From Dipteris shenzhenensis (taxonomy: Eukaryota > Polypodiophyta > Polypodiopsida > Gleicheniales), in assembly GCA_047967505.1 (NCBI GenBank), contig CM106538.1: a stretch of 64,000 bases of DNA; one strand, given 5' to 3'. Shown here in pieces: positions 9,819 through 19,685 of this stretch. Position numbers and translations under genes: made by a program. Below the pieces are notes generated by a model, which was given only the letters and a program-made list of their open reading frames with translations, ran no database searches and was not told the origin of the DNA. Numbering within the stretch: the first letter of the stretch is position 1; the number at the start of each line of letters is the position of its first letter.

Positions 9819-10168
9819 CTCATTTTGTTCCTTGCTTCGTAGTCATTTCATTTCCAGCTCATTATGTCTCTCTTTTAGTATCACTCTCTCTCTCCCTAGC
9901 ACTCATTAAAGAGTTTAAATCCAAGCCAAAAGACTCTCAGTCTTTAACTGATGTATGGCTGATTATGTTTCTTTCCAAGTCATAATGTAGGTACTCTAAA
10001 TAAATGGAGCTGCTTTATGCACTCCCTAGGAGCTACCCTCCCTAAGCTGATGGACTAATTGGTTTTCATGTTATCCCATAGACTTCTTGGTCTTCCGTGG
10101 ACGTTAATAGACTTTCTTTCTTTATTTATTTCTTTCTTTCTTTCTCCCTTCTCGACCATGTGCCTTCA
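9819..10168 (+). repeat. H1 5' LTR, right piece, with a small insert
   Basis: The sequence CTCATTTTGTTCCTTGCTTCG resumes the B-type LTR interrupted at 545. About 9,900-10,147 is foreign. It ends GGACGTTAATAGACTTTCTTTC with a TTTC-rich tail, a 3' end shared with 40,841-40,885 and, reversed, 13,656-13,720. The LTR ends CCATGTGCCTTCA. Confidence 0.65.
9900..10147 (+). mobile_element. (TTTC)n-tailed retroelement, short copy
   Basis: This insert of about 245 bp in the H1 LTR ends in a TTTC/TTTA-rich tail. Its last 40 bp resemble two other inserts in this window. It has no coding potential. It could be a SINE or a strongly truncated LINE. The boundaries are approximate because no clear target duplication was found. 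Confidence 0.45.
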
Positions 10169-10537
10169 TGTGGTATCAAAGCCTCCCTTCCTACCTTTCC
10201 CTTCTTATTGCTCTACCTAGAGGATGAGAGAAGCCCACAAATGGAAGCTCCTCTCTCCTCCATGATTGATCACCCTTCCACTCCTTAGCCTCACCTTCGA
10301 AGATGACTTGGAGCCAATCTACCTCGGCATCAAGTACCCCTTCTTCAGCCAGAAATGCCTCACCAACGGCCGCTTCTTTTGCCTCGCCATTAGCTGCCTT
10401 AGTAGCCTCGCCTCCAACTGCTCCAACCCGCTGCAAACAGGCTGTACAGTCCGTACAAACTAGTCCGTACAAACTGTACAAACTGATCCGTACTGCACCA
10501 GGGACATACAACAGGCTGTACCAACCCCAAGGCTCTC
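10169..10537 (+). other. H1 leader, part 1, with GTAC motif cluster
   Basis: The primer site (10,171-10,183) is followed by a leader shared with the F leader, including ACCTAGAGGATGAGAGAAGC and CCACAAATGGAAGC. At its end there are three CCGTAC hexamers (10,451, 10,465, 10,488) and several TGTACA/CTGTACAG sites within about 60 bp. It continues at 17,838 after the H2 insert. No gene is present. Confidence 0.6.
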
Positions 10538-10542
10538 ACTAG

Positions 10543-10871
10543 TGTTATGAAATGGAGTCAAGATGAGTCAGTTTGGTGTGTTCTAGTGAGTTCTAGCTTA
10601 GTGTGTCCTATGGAGGCCACATGTCACATTGGGAGTTATCCAATATGCATTAGTGTTCATATGTGTATGTGTGCTCTATATGAGAGCTGTACTTGTTTAG
10701 TGTCAAATCAATCAAGTATCAATCTATAAGCTCTTTGGTCTACATGTGAGTACTCTCATTTGTTCATTGCTTAGTCATTTCATTTCCATTTCATTATGTC
10801 TTTCTTTGAGTATCATTATCTCTCTCCCTAGTCTACCCTCTCCCTCTCTCCCTCTCCACCATGTGCCTTTA
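10543..10871 (+). repeat. H2 5' LTR (family B)
   Basis: It is 329 bp, starting TGTTATGAAATGGAGTC and ending CCATGTGCCTTTA. A TATATGAGAGC segment near 10,676-10,690 lies where the promoter TATA box would be expected. It is followed by TG and the primer site at 10,874. Confidence 0.8.
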
Positions 10872-10873
10872 TG

Positions 10874-10886
10874 TGGTATCAGAGCC
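10874..10886 (+). promoter_or_regulatory. H2 primer-binding site
   Basis: TGGTATCAGAGCC is complementary to the 3' end of plant initiator Met-tRNA and primes minus-strand DNA synthesis in Copia elements. It lies 2 bp from the LTR end. Confidence 0.85.
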
Positions 10887-10973
10887 TCCCTTCCTACCTT
10901 CCCCTTCTTCTTACTCTACCTAGAGAATAAGGGAAGCCCGCAAATGGAAGCTACCCTCTCCTCCTTCAAGGTA

Positions 10974-13290
10974 GAGTTTGAAGGAACATGGTGGAGAGGG
11001 AGAGGGAGAGGGAGAGGGAGAGAGAGAGAGGGTAGGCTAGGGAGAGAGAAGATAATACTCAAATAGAAACATGAAAGTGAAAGGAAATGGAAATGAGCAA
11101 TAGACCAAAATGGAAAGACTCATATTGATAACGCTTAATGTAGACTCCTTGATGTGTGTTGATGTGACACACAAGTACAATCATATATGGGATAGACACA
11201 GACTAGAATACCAACGTGTATATGCAATATTTTCCAATATGACACGTGGCACTCATACATAAGACTATACTAGAACACACTAAAACACACTCAACTTGAC
11301 TTCGTGTTCTAACACCCCCCCATGAAGGAAAGGTGAGGGACTACATGAATGGAACCAAGAACAGAAATTGACAATGACGGACTACTAATCTGTGCACCCC
11401 AAGTAACTCAGAGGCTAAAGTCTGAGCATGTTCAGAGGTTGATCCAAGCACTCTCATGGCCTAAGACTCAACATGACTCAGATGCTCATGTCTTAGAATG
11501 GCTACATGACCAGCTCATAGATCTAGGAATACACCAACATCCTGGAACTCGGCCAGGCCTGATAAAGAGACCCTATCAAAGCCAATACATGGCTCCCAGA
11601 ATACATCCCCCTCCTGGCTCCAAAACAGGGGGCATGGAGCCATACACCATAGATAGCATCATTTTAGGATGACTATCCAAGGCTGAGAGCCTTTATTGAC
11701 TCAAAGAGATTATTACATTCAATTTTTAGGGGACTACCCAGGGCAGAGTACACATATACATCAAGCTCATGGACATATTTTTAGAAGACATATTCATCAT
11801 CCTCATCTATCTCATGAGGGAAGGATATTTTGGAGATGAGCAATGAGAGAAAAAGTTGGTGTCAGAGTGTCATCTTCTTCTTCTTCACTAGTGGCAGCTG
11901 CAACCAACTTAGCATGCTCCTTGGATTGTTGTTTGGCAAGCTTCTGAATACAACGGTCCTTTGTATGGCCAAGCTTCTTGTAGCACATACCTTTGAAAGG
12001 TTTGAAAGGATTTTTACCCTTGGAATATAATGCCTACTCCTTATGGACATCTTTGTGCCTTCGTTCATGATCGAGAAGCATTGCAACCATTTCATTAAAG
12101 GACACATATACCGTGCTACTCGAAGCGCTGGTATGACATCACAAAACTGAGGAATATCCTCAATGCTAGAAAGGAGGACAACCACCTGATCATCTTCCCC
12201 AAACAGGGGCCTTCAAAACAACAAGTCGGGTGATGAGGGATTCCATATGATTTTAAATAAGCATTAAGACAATATTCATGCTTCATATGGAGCTTAAAGA
12301 ATTCCTGTCTAAGAAACACTTTGAAATCAAATAAGTGCTATAGCTTGTCCCACAATTCATGTGCAGTGTCATCAAAATCCTAGTGATGAATAACATCATC
12401 AGACAAACCCAAACCAATGATAGAAAGACCTTTGTCATTGAGAGTTACCCACGCTACAATTTTCTTTTCATTAGATTCAGGTTTCTTGTCTTTGCCACTA
12501 ACCACCTTCCACACACCTTTCTTCATAGACAGAAGCCTCAGCTTGGTTTGCCAAGTTGGAAAGTTCTTACCGGAAAACTTTTCACTGACAGTTCCCGCTT
12601 TGGAGTACTCCATGTCTGCTTCAAATGTTGCAGCAATACGGGCTGAAGTGCAAGCTCGGGAGCAAAGGCTAGAATAATCTGGGCTATAGCAACAGCTTAG
12701 CCTGCAGTTGGGCAAAAACAACCAAGAAAAGTCATCAGACCAGCGGGAATAGCATAGGCAGCAGGTCATGTAGAGGCTAAGGGTAAAGGAAGAAGGACTA
12801 CCTTCCAAGAGGAAAGAGGGAGAGTAGCTCCTCTTTCTGGGCATCTCTCACCTCAATCCCTTGGAAGAGCAAGGAGCAAGAGGGAAAAGACTAGGAGAAG
12901 GAAGGATGGAGGAAGAAAGAAAGGGAGGAGGGAGAATGCCTCTGATACCACATGAAGGAGCATGGTGGAGAGGGAGAGGGAGAGGGAGAGAGAGAGGGTA
13001 GGCCAGGGAGAGAGAAGATAATACTCAAATGGAAACATAATGAAAGTGAAAGGAAATGGAAAGACCAAAATGGAGAGACTCACATTGTTAAAGCTTGATG
13101 TAGACTCCTTGATGTGTGTTGATGTGACACACAAGTACAATCATATATAGGATAGACACACACTAGAATACCAAAGTGTATGTGGGATATCTTCTAATTT
13201 GACACGTGGCACTCACACATAAGACTACTAGAACTCCTAGTAGAACACTCCAAAACACACTCAACTTGAATTCATGTTCAAAATAGAGTT
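10974..13290 (-). mobile_element. E: gag-only LTR element, minus strand
   Basis: GAGTT at 10,974-10,978 and 13,286-13,290 flanks the element (body 10,979-13,285). The 3' LTR is 10,979-11,314, followed by a C-run (11,315-11,321), the complement of the polypurine tract. The 5' LTR is 12,953-13,285, and a reversed primer site CTCTGATACCA ends at 12,950. The interior holds only a gag relic and non-coding sequence. The two LTRs differ at many positions, so this is an old insert. It sits in the H2 leader. Confidence 0.8.
11815..12613 (-). pseudogene. E gag relic
   Basis: The minus-strand ATG at 12,613 begins MEYSKAGTVSEKFSGKNF, followed by PTWQTKLRLLSMKKGVWKVV and LGLSDDVIHH. Later parts (KVFLRQEFFKLHMKHE, then the knuckle region and the acidic LVAAATSEEEEDD tail) lie in other frames, showing at least three shifts. 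It is the same Copia gag family as A1 and C. Confidence 0.75.
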
Positions 13291-13543
13291 CCCTTCCCTT
13301 AGGCTCACCATTGTTTGGATCTGTTGGAGGAGGTGATCAACATTGACCATCAGCCAGGAATGCCTCGCCATCAGCTACCCCTTCAGCCGGTATATATGCC
13401 TCGCTGTCAGCTACTATTTTAGCCTGTAAACAAGCTGTATAGCCTATCGTAAACAGGATGTACACTCTGTACGGGCTGTACGGACTGTTCCAGCGCCGTA
13501 CAACCTGCCCACCAGGCCTCCATATTGCCCTCGAGACTGCTAC
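13291..13543 (+). other. H2 leader, part 2
   Basis: It continues the leader broken at 10,978 by E. It shares GGAGGAGGTGATCAACAT and GCCTCGCCATCAGCTACCCC with the F leader in reverse. GTAC-core motifs cluster at 13,469 (GTACGG), 13,478 (GTACGG) and 13,496 (CCGTAC). No gene is present. Confidence 0.6.
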
Positions 13544-13609
13544 CCTTGCATGCCGTGCCATACCAACTCGTACATTTGTAAAAAGCTTGGTCATACATGA
13601 GGGTACATG

Positions 13610-13660
<51 letters not shown>

Positions 13661-14394
13661 AAGAAAGAAAGAAAGAAATTTTATTAAAGGTCCATGGAAG
13701 GCCATACATGGCCTATGGGACACAAAATCATCCGAAAGGAAAATACATCATCAACGATGCGCCAACTAGGTGGCCTCATCGTAGAGAGAGAGAGAGAGAG
13801 AGGGTAGGCTAGGGAGAGAGATAATGATACTCAAAGAAAGACATAATGAAATGGAAATGAAATGACTAGAGCAATGAACCAAAATGAAAGTACTCACAAG
13901 TAGACCAAAGAGCTTGTAGGCTTGATACTTGATTCATTTGACACTAGACAAGTATGGCTCTTATATAGAGCACACACACACATATGAACACCAATGCATA
14001 TGGGATAACTCACGTGGCATCCATAGGACACACTAGACTAGAACTCACAATAGAACACACCAAACTGACTCATCTTGACTCTGTTTCCTAACACCCACCC
14101 ATGGAGAAAAGGTGAGTGACTATTGGAATGAAACCAAGGACAGAACATGACAATGACGGTATCTACTACTTTAGGCAATGTCTGAACTAGACATGGCTCT
14201 CATGCTAACTCAGAGGCTGAAGTCTGAGCATGGTTCAGAGGTCAGGCTGAGCACTCACATGCCCAAACATGACTCAGAGGCTCATGTCTTAGCATGGATG
14301 CATGACCAACTCAGCGGTCTAGAAAACCTTGCATACTGTGCCGTACCAACTCGTACATTTGTAAAAAGCTTGGTCATACGTGAGGGTACATGGT

Positions 14395-14426
<32 letters not shown>

Positions 14427-14937
14427 GGCTAGGGAGAGAGATAATGACACTCAAAGAAAGACATAATGAAATGGAAATGAAATGACTAGAGCAATGAATC
14501 AAAATGAAAGTACTCACAAGTAGACCAAAGAGCTTGTAGGCTTGATACTTGATTGATTTGAGTACGGCTCTTATATAGAGCGCACACACACATATGAACA
14601 CCAATGCATATGGGATAACTCACGTGGCATCCATAGGACACACTAGACTAGAACTCACAATAGAACACACCAAACTAACTCATCTTGACTTTGTTTCCTA
14701 ACACCCACCCATGGAGGAAAGGTGAGTGACTACTGGAATGAAACCAAGGACAGAACATGACAATGACGGTATCTACTACTTTAGGCAATGTCTGAACTAG
14801 ACATGGCTCTCATGCTAACTCAGAGCTGAAGTCTGAGCATGGTTCAGAGGTCAGGCTGAGCACTCACATGCCCAAACATGACTTAGAGGCTCATGTCTTA
14901 GCATGGATGCATGACCAACTCAGCGGTCTAGAAAACC
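13544..14937. repeat. Tandem duplication spanning an LTR-host junction
   Basis: Unit 1 (13,544-14,326, 783 bp) and unit 2 (14,327-14,937, 611 bp) each contain H2 gag sequence up to CTTGGTCATAC, a minus-strand B LTR (13,598-14,093 and 14,381-14,703) and about 230 bp of element F post-gag sequence ending GGTCTAGAAAACC. The size difference is mainly a short insert in unit 1 (13,650-13,785). The unit copies both sides of an insertion junction, so the duplication came after F inserted. Confidence 0.75.
13650..13785 (-). mobile_element. (TTTC)n-tailed retroelement, reversed short copy
   Basis: Inside a GA-rich part of the unit 1 LTR, a (GAAA)n tail is followed by TTTTATTAAAGGTCCATGGA. This is the reverse complement of a 3' end similar to 10,097-10,147 and 40,841-40,885. 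GAGAGAG repeats flank both sides, so an exact target duplication cannot be fixed. Confidence 0.5.
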
Positions 14938-15193
14938 AATGCACCAACATCCTAAAACTCATGTGCTAGGCCTGATAACTAGACCCTATCAATGCCAATA
15001 CATGTCTCCCACAGTACATCCCCCTCTTGACTCCAGGTACTAACCGGGAACATGGAGCCACACACCATAAATATAAAAAAAATGCATTCTTAGGAGGACT
15101 ATCCAAAACAGAGAACCTTTATTGACTCTTCAACCATTCATTTTATTTCATTGATTTTTGGGAAACAACCCACGGCAGTGCACCCAAATATTA

Positions 15194-15427
15194 CTAACCA
15201 TTATCTATCACTTCAGAGAGTGATAGATCATTCAATAGAACAAATAAATCTCGTCGGCGGTCAGCTCCTGTAGATGTGGCGTAAAGATTCTCGAGCTTGG
15301 CTTTGATTTCCATGGCTGAAGCAGTGAGATCAAAGTGATGAAGTAATTTGTTATCCAACCTCACACCGATAAGAGCCAATGCTTTCTCCCTAGATGATGT
15401 GACTTCTCCACGAGGACGAGGCTCCAT
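15194..15427 (-). pseudogene. F gag remnant
   Basis: This 77-residue frame from ATG 15,427 has LALIGVRLDNKLLHHFDL and AMEIKAKLENLYATSTGADR, the Copia gag (UBN2-like) pattern of LHHFD...AxExWxxLE. The N-terminal half and the zinc knuckle are absent. What remains is too short to make a particle. Confidence 0.55.
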
Positions 15428-15429
15428 GG

Positions 15430-16065
15430 TATCAACCTCAAAGTAGCTAATCCAGTAGGCTGAAAAGAATAACCAGCTTGCAATAGCTCACGCACAATTG
15501 GAAAGGCAATGAGCAGGAGCAATGGCGCGTATTTTGAGGCAGTAGACAGCTGCAAATGGTGCTTCAATCGAGGGCAAAAGGGCAGCTGCAAATGATGTGG
15601 TAGAGAGGACAAAGGTAGCAAAGAATGCAAGCTATGGCGGAGTCATGAGCAGGCAGATTTGGGTGCGCATTTCGAGGTTGCCTGGTACGGACAGTTGGGC
15701 AAGGGTGTATGGCTGGTACGAATAGTTGGGTAGGAGTGTACAGGCAGCTCGGTACGGCAATCAGGCAGCAACGTGAGCAGTACAAAGGGCTGGTATGGTT
15801 GTACAGACATCTCGTACGGAGGGCTGGTATGGCAGACCAGTAGGCCTGTTGTATGGCGCACCAGCCCATACAGTCCGTAAGGCTGTACGGCTGATTTGCA
15901 GCTGATGGTGAGGCATAGGTCCAGGCTGAAGGGGTAGCTGATGGCGAGGCATTTTGGGCTGATGTTCGATGTTGATCACCTCCTCCAAAATCTCCAAAGA
16001 ATGGTGAGGCTTCCATTTGTGGGCTTCTCTCATCCTCTAGGTAGAGCAAGAAGAAGGGAAAGGTA
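15430..16065 (-). other. F leader with GTAC motif cluster
   Basis: On the + strand, GTACGG occurs at 15,685, 15,752, 15,814 and 15,885, along with related GTACGA, GTATGG and GTACAG sites. The part near the primer site matches the H1 and H2 leaders, including CCACAAATGGAAGC in reverse. The open frames across it are not gag-like. Confidence 0.55.
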
Positions 16066-16398
16066 GGATCTGATACCACATGAAGGTACATGGTGGAGAG
16101 GGAGAGAGAGACAGGGTAGGCTAGGGAGAGAGTTAGTGATACTCAAAGAGAGACATAATGAAATGGAAATGAAATGATGAGAGCAATGAACCAAAATGAA
16201 AGTACTCACATGTAGACCAAAGAGCTTGTAGGCTTGATACTTGATTCATTTGACACTAGACAAGTACGGCTCTCATATAGAGCACTCACACAGATATGAA
16301 CACCAATGCATATGGGATAACTCCCAATGTGACACGCGGCATCCATAGGACACACTAGACTAGAACTCACACTAGAACACACCAAACTGACTCATCTT

Positions 16399-16724
16399 CT
16401 CAGGTTCACCCTTCTCAGATCTTGGCCAGTACTTGGACAGATACGGTACACACTCTAATGGCCATATAGGCGACCATGTAGGGATCCTCTCGAGCAGCCT
16501 CCTCCAGGAGAGTTACTTTTCTCAGGGATTGGAGAGACTCTCCCTTCCATGTTGAGACTTCTACAGGGCTGAGTTGGCATTTTCAGCCTCAGCCTTGGTT
16601 TCTTTCTACCTCATTTTTTTGAGGTGTTTTTATTACATGCTTAGTATGATGTATTTCCGCTCAGAGTTTGCTCTAGTTTCTTACTTAATAGAAGTCGATT
16701 TTTTGCCCAAAAAAAAAAAAAAGG
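16399..16724 (+). mobile_element. LINE1 3' end inserted in the F LTR
   Basis: This 326-bp 5'-truncated copy ends TAATAGAAGTCGATTTTTTGCCC plus poly-A. GACTCATCTT at 16,389-16,398 and 16,725-16,734 is a perfect 10-bp target duplication. Its body matches the last 300 bp of the other LINE1 copies (AGCCTCAGCCTTGGTTTCTT). Confidence 0.9.
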
Positions 16725-16751
16725 GACTCATCTTGACTCCATTTCCTAACA

Positions 16752-16930
16752 ATACGGAGGACAGATGCTACCAGAAGCTTGCAAAACAACAAACTAAGGA
16801 CCATGCCAGTTGGGTTGCAACTGCCACTAGTGACAATGAAGATGACAAACCTCCGACACAAGTTCATGCTCTTACTGCTGAAACTTTCCCTCCAGAGGAT
16901 GATGGAGATGATGATCCATATATTTTCTAA
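16752..16930 (+). pseudogene. H2 gag C-terminus
   Basis: The sequence resumes directly after F with the codons for HTEDRC, the second half of the zinc knuckle. LAKQQTKDHASWVATATS and an acidic end (EDDGDDDPYIF, stop at 16,928-16,930) follow. The parallel segment in A1 has the same order. The N-terminal part of this gag is missing, because the H2 leader joins directly to the knuckle. Confidence 0.7.
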
Positions 16931-17282
16931 ACATGTTCTATTTGGGTACTCTGCCCTGGGTTGTTTCCCAAAAATGAATGCAATAAATGATGTGTGTAGA
17001 GTCAATAAAGATTCTCTGCCTTGGATAGTCCTCCTAAAATGATGTATTCATTTGTTTATTTTATTGTGTGTGACTCCATGTCCCTCATTAGTCCCTGGAG
17101 CCAAGAGGGGAATGTACTGTGAGAGCCATGTATTGGCTTTGAAAGGTCTATTTATCAGGCCTGGCATGTGAGTTGCAGATGTTGGTGCATTAGTCTCCTG
17201 GACCTCTGAGTTGGCCATGCATCCATTTCAGTAGACCAAAACTCTGAGCGCACCTAACTGAACCTGAGTCACCCTCCTTCTC
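16931..17282 (+). other. H2 post-gag region
   Basis: It carries CTCTGCCCTGGGTTGTTTCCC and CTCTGCCTTGGATAGTCCTC copies about 75 bp apart, the same motif pair as after the A1, C and 25,222-25,385 gag genes. The small frame open in A1, C and D has a stop here right after its LPWIVLLK segment. Confidence 0.55.
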
Positions 17283-17528
17283 GGCTCTGATACCATGTTA
17301 GAAATCGACCAACAAAGGGTACGCACAGCGGAAGACTGATAGAATAGCCCAGGAGCTCACATAGTGTGGTATGGAATCACAAACTTCTTAAACTTATGTG
17401 CACAGGATAGATGTGCAAACTCATCAATAGACAATGAACCAGCCAGATATAGAAGACACCAAAATAATTTATTTCCATCCAAAGCTATGGACACAATATA
17501 AAAGAGAGATCCAAAGTCCCACTTCTAG
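17283..17528 (-). repeat. LTR fragment with reversed primer site
   Basis: GGCTCTGATACCA at 17,283-17,295 is a reversed Copia primer site, followed directly by TGTTAGAAATCGACC, the end of a minus-strand LTR unlike families A and B. It breaks off where the H2 3' LTR begins. No partner LTR is in the window. Confidence 0.55.
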
Positions 17529-17832
17529 TGAATTATAGTGTGAGTTCTAGTCTAGTGTGTCCTATCGATGCCACGTGTCACATTGGGAGTTATCCCATAT
17601 GCATTGGTGTTCATATGTGTATGTGTGCTCTATATAAGAGCTGTACTTATCTAGTGTCAAATCAATCAAGTATCAAACTACAAACTCTTTGGTCTACATG
17701 TGAGTACTTTCATTTGTTCAACAGTGCTTAGTCATTTCATTTCCATTTCATTATGGCTTTCTTTGAGTATCATTATCTCTCTCCCTAGCCTACCCTCTCA
17801 CTCTCTCTCTCCCTCTCCACCACGTGCCATCA
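17529..17832 (+). repeat. H2 3' LTR (family B), 5'-truncated
   Basis: It lacks the first about 35 bp and matches the 10,543-10,871 LTR from GTGTGAGTTCTAG onward. It ends CCACGTGCCATCA, then ACTAG, the target duplication of H2. Confidence 0.75.
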
Positions 17833-17837
17833 ACTAG

Positions 17838-18450
17838 TACCCAGTTCACCTAGCAAGTTCACCGATGTCCTTGTGTGTTGCTCCTGTCATCTCCACCTGC
17901 TCGTGGAGTTCAGAGCACTTTTGTGGGAGCACTTTCGTGGGCTCTTTGAGTTGCCATACATTTCTTGCTCCAGCCTGTACAACAGACATACAGCAGCCCA
18001 TACAGTTGTCGTACATCTCGTACGGATTTCGTATAGCTGCCGTACAGTTCGTCGTATATTTCGTATGAATGTTTGTACCAGTTGCCTGTCCGTACATTTC
18101 CATACCAGCTGCCCGTTCGCACAGTTGCAGTCCGGTCTTTGGCCTGTGCACTTTTTTGGCGTACATGTTTCTTTGGCGTACATCTTTTCTTTGGCATACA
18201 TCTTTTCTTTGATGTACAACTTTTTTGGCTTCTAGCGTACAGGTCTATTTGGGGATCTTTTGGTGAGCCCACATGTACACATTTACACTTGAGGTGCATT
18301 CTATTGGTTGATTGCAGAGCAGTGAGTTCCACTTTGCAGTGTTTGATGCCATACGTGCAGTGATTGCACAGAGAAATCAGAGGCACTTCCCGTTTAGTTG
18401 CATTCTTCTTTGCAGGTGTATTTGTATTCAGTGTTGTTTTTGCAGTCAGG
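17838..18450 (+). other. H1 leader, part 2, with GTAC cluster and TTTGCAG motifs
   Basis: It continues H1 after H2. Between 17,970 and 18,230 there are many GTAC-core sites, including GTACGG at 18,020 and CCGTAC at 18,040 and 18,090, with three TTTGGCGTACAT/TTTGGCATACAT-like units at 18,155-18,200. Nearer gag, ACTTTGCAG, TTTGCAGG and TTTTTGCAG recur. No gene is present. Confidence 0.6.
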
Positions 18451-19110
18451 ATGTCTCAGAATGAGAGCTTCGGTATTATGATGACTGAGGGTGATAAGTT
18501 GGAAGGATCTAACTATGCCTTGTGGTCATTCATGCTCAAGAGCATTTTGGTTGGCAAGAACTTATGGGATATTGTGAGTGGTGATGAGACTAGGCCTATT
18601 GCATCTAGCACTAGCTCATCCTCTACCACCACTTCTACTGCTCCTGCCACTTGTTCTACTACTTATGCCACTACTTCTACTGCTGCTCCATCTCTAGCAC
18701 TTTTGGAGGAGCAGGAGAAGTTTGATCGTAGAAATGCCCAGGCTTTGTTCTTGATTGCCTCATCAGTGAAGAGGCACATTATGACAATCATTAAGTCTTG
18801 CATAGATGCAAAGGATGCATGGGGAAAGTTGGCAAATATGTATCATGTCAAGAATGAGACAAGGGTCATTGCATTGACCAATAAGCTCAAGGAGTAGAAG
18901 ATGCAAGAAGGTTAGACAATCACAGAGCATATTACAAAGATCACTGATCTCAGAGATCAGCTAGCTACTGCTGATGAGGAAATAGATGACAAGAAATTAG
19001 TCTCTATCACTCTTAACAGCTTGCTCCCTCTTATGGCACATTTGTAACCTCTTTGATGATTATGCTCAGGGCATCCCCTCTCTCGTTTGATGACCTAGTT
19101 GGGTGGTTGT
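18451..19110 (+). pseudogene. H1 gag, first copy
   Basis: The ATG at 18,451 starts a 149-residue frame ending at 18,897, with DKLEGSNYALWSFMLKSILV, the N-terminal Copia gag motif. A Ser/Thr-rich insert follows, then RRNAQALFLIASSVKRHIM and AKDAWGKLANMYHVKNE. Two stops follow at once, and relics continue to about 19,110 (ITDLRDQLATADEEIDDKKL). The knuckle is missing. A second, longer gag copy lies at 19,686. Confidence 0.75.
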
Positions 19111-19685
19111 ATACCCTACACGTGTATTGTGTTCATAAGTACTCCCGACAGCTTCATTCAGCTCCAAGCAGCTTACTTCAACTCCTTTGTCATCTCTAGC
19201 TTGTCCACACAGTCAGTGAACTGTTTTGCATGTGGTTCCGGCCAAGGTGCACTTTCAGTAAGTGTTTTGAGCTGTGTATTTTGCTTCGGGACTGTTTTTG
19301 CAGCCCATACTCTTGCACTCTTAGGTGCATTTGCAGATACTCTGCATTGTTGGGTGCATTTGCAGTTACTTTATAGTCGTGGATGCCTTTAAGCTCCGTT
19401 GGATGCATTTGAGCACTCGTGGGTGCGCTATTTGAGATTTGGGTTGTGCATTTTCAGTTTGGGATTGCACTTCAGATTGCAGCAAAGTGCAGTGATTGGT
19501 TGATGCCATTTTTGCAGTGATTGCATTGTGCAGTCAGTGGCATTTCAGAGCAGCCAGTCGTACTTTGCATTTGCAGCCAGTATTATTTTGGGATTTGCAG
19601 GCACATTTGCAGCCCGTTGCACTTTTGGGACTTGCAATTCTTTTTGCAGGTACATTTGCAGCTTGTGGGTATCCCATTTTGCATC
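19111..19685 (+). other. Second leader with repeated TTTGCAG
   Basis: This non-coding stretch between the two gag copies contains at least eight copies of ATTTGCAG, TTTTGCAG or TTTGCAGG. These look like 3' splice-site ends (pyrimidines followed by GCAG). It resembles the last part of the first leader, so it was probably brought in with the second gag. Confidence 0.5.

Larger units (their letters stand above)
14376..16756 (-). mobile_element. F: LTR element in the H2 gag knuckle, minus strand
   Basis: The perfect duplication ATACG (14,376-14,380 and 16,752-16,756) flanks the body 14,381-16,751. The 3' LTR is 14,381-14,703. The 5' LTR is 16,081-16,751 with a LINE1 insert inside. The reversed primer site GGATCTGATACCA is at 16,066-16,078. 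The interior has a post-gag region, a gag remnant (15,194-15,427) and a leader with four GTACGG motifs. Removing F restores the host codons for CKKLGHTEDRC, a zinc knuckle. Confidence 0.85.
10538..17837 (+). mobile_element. H2: Copia-type LTR element inserted in the H1 leader
   Basis: ACTAG at 10,538-10,542 and 17,833-17,837 is its target duplication. The 5' LTR is 10,543-10,871, the primer site TGGTATCAGAGCC is 10,874-10,886, and the 3' LTR is 17,529-17,832. Between them are a leader (10,887-10,978 and 13,291-13,590) and only the gag C-terminus (the knuckle is split across 13,580-14,380 and 16,752). No pol is seen. The element is interrupted by E, F, a tandem duplication and an LTR fragment at 17,283-17,528. 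Confidence 0.75.

Noticed and set aside
13600-13660. (GA)n run as a separate satellite
   Set aside because: It is a normal variable part of the family B and E LTR ends and also occurs at 10,990, 12,965, 14,395 and 16,095.
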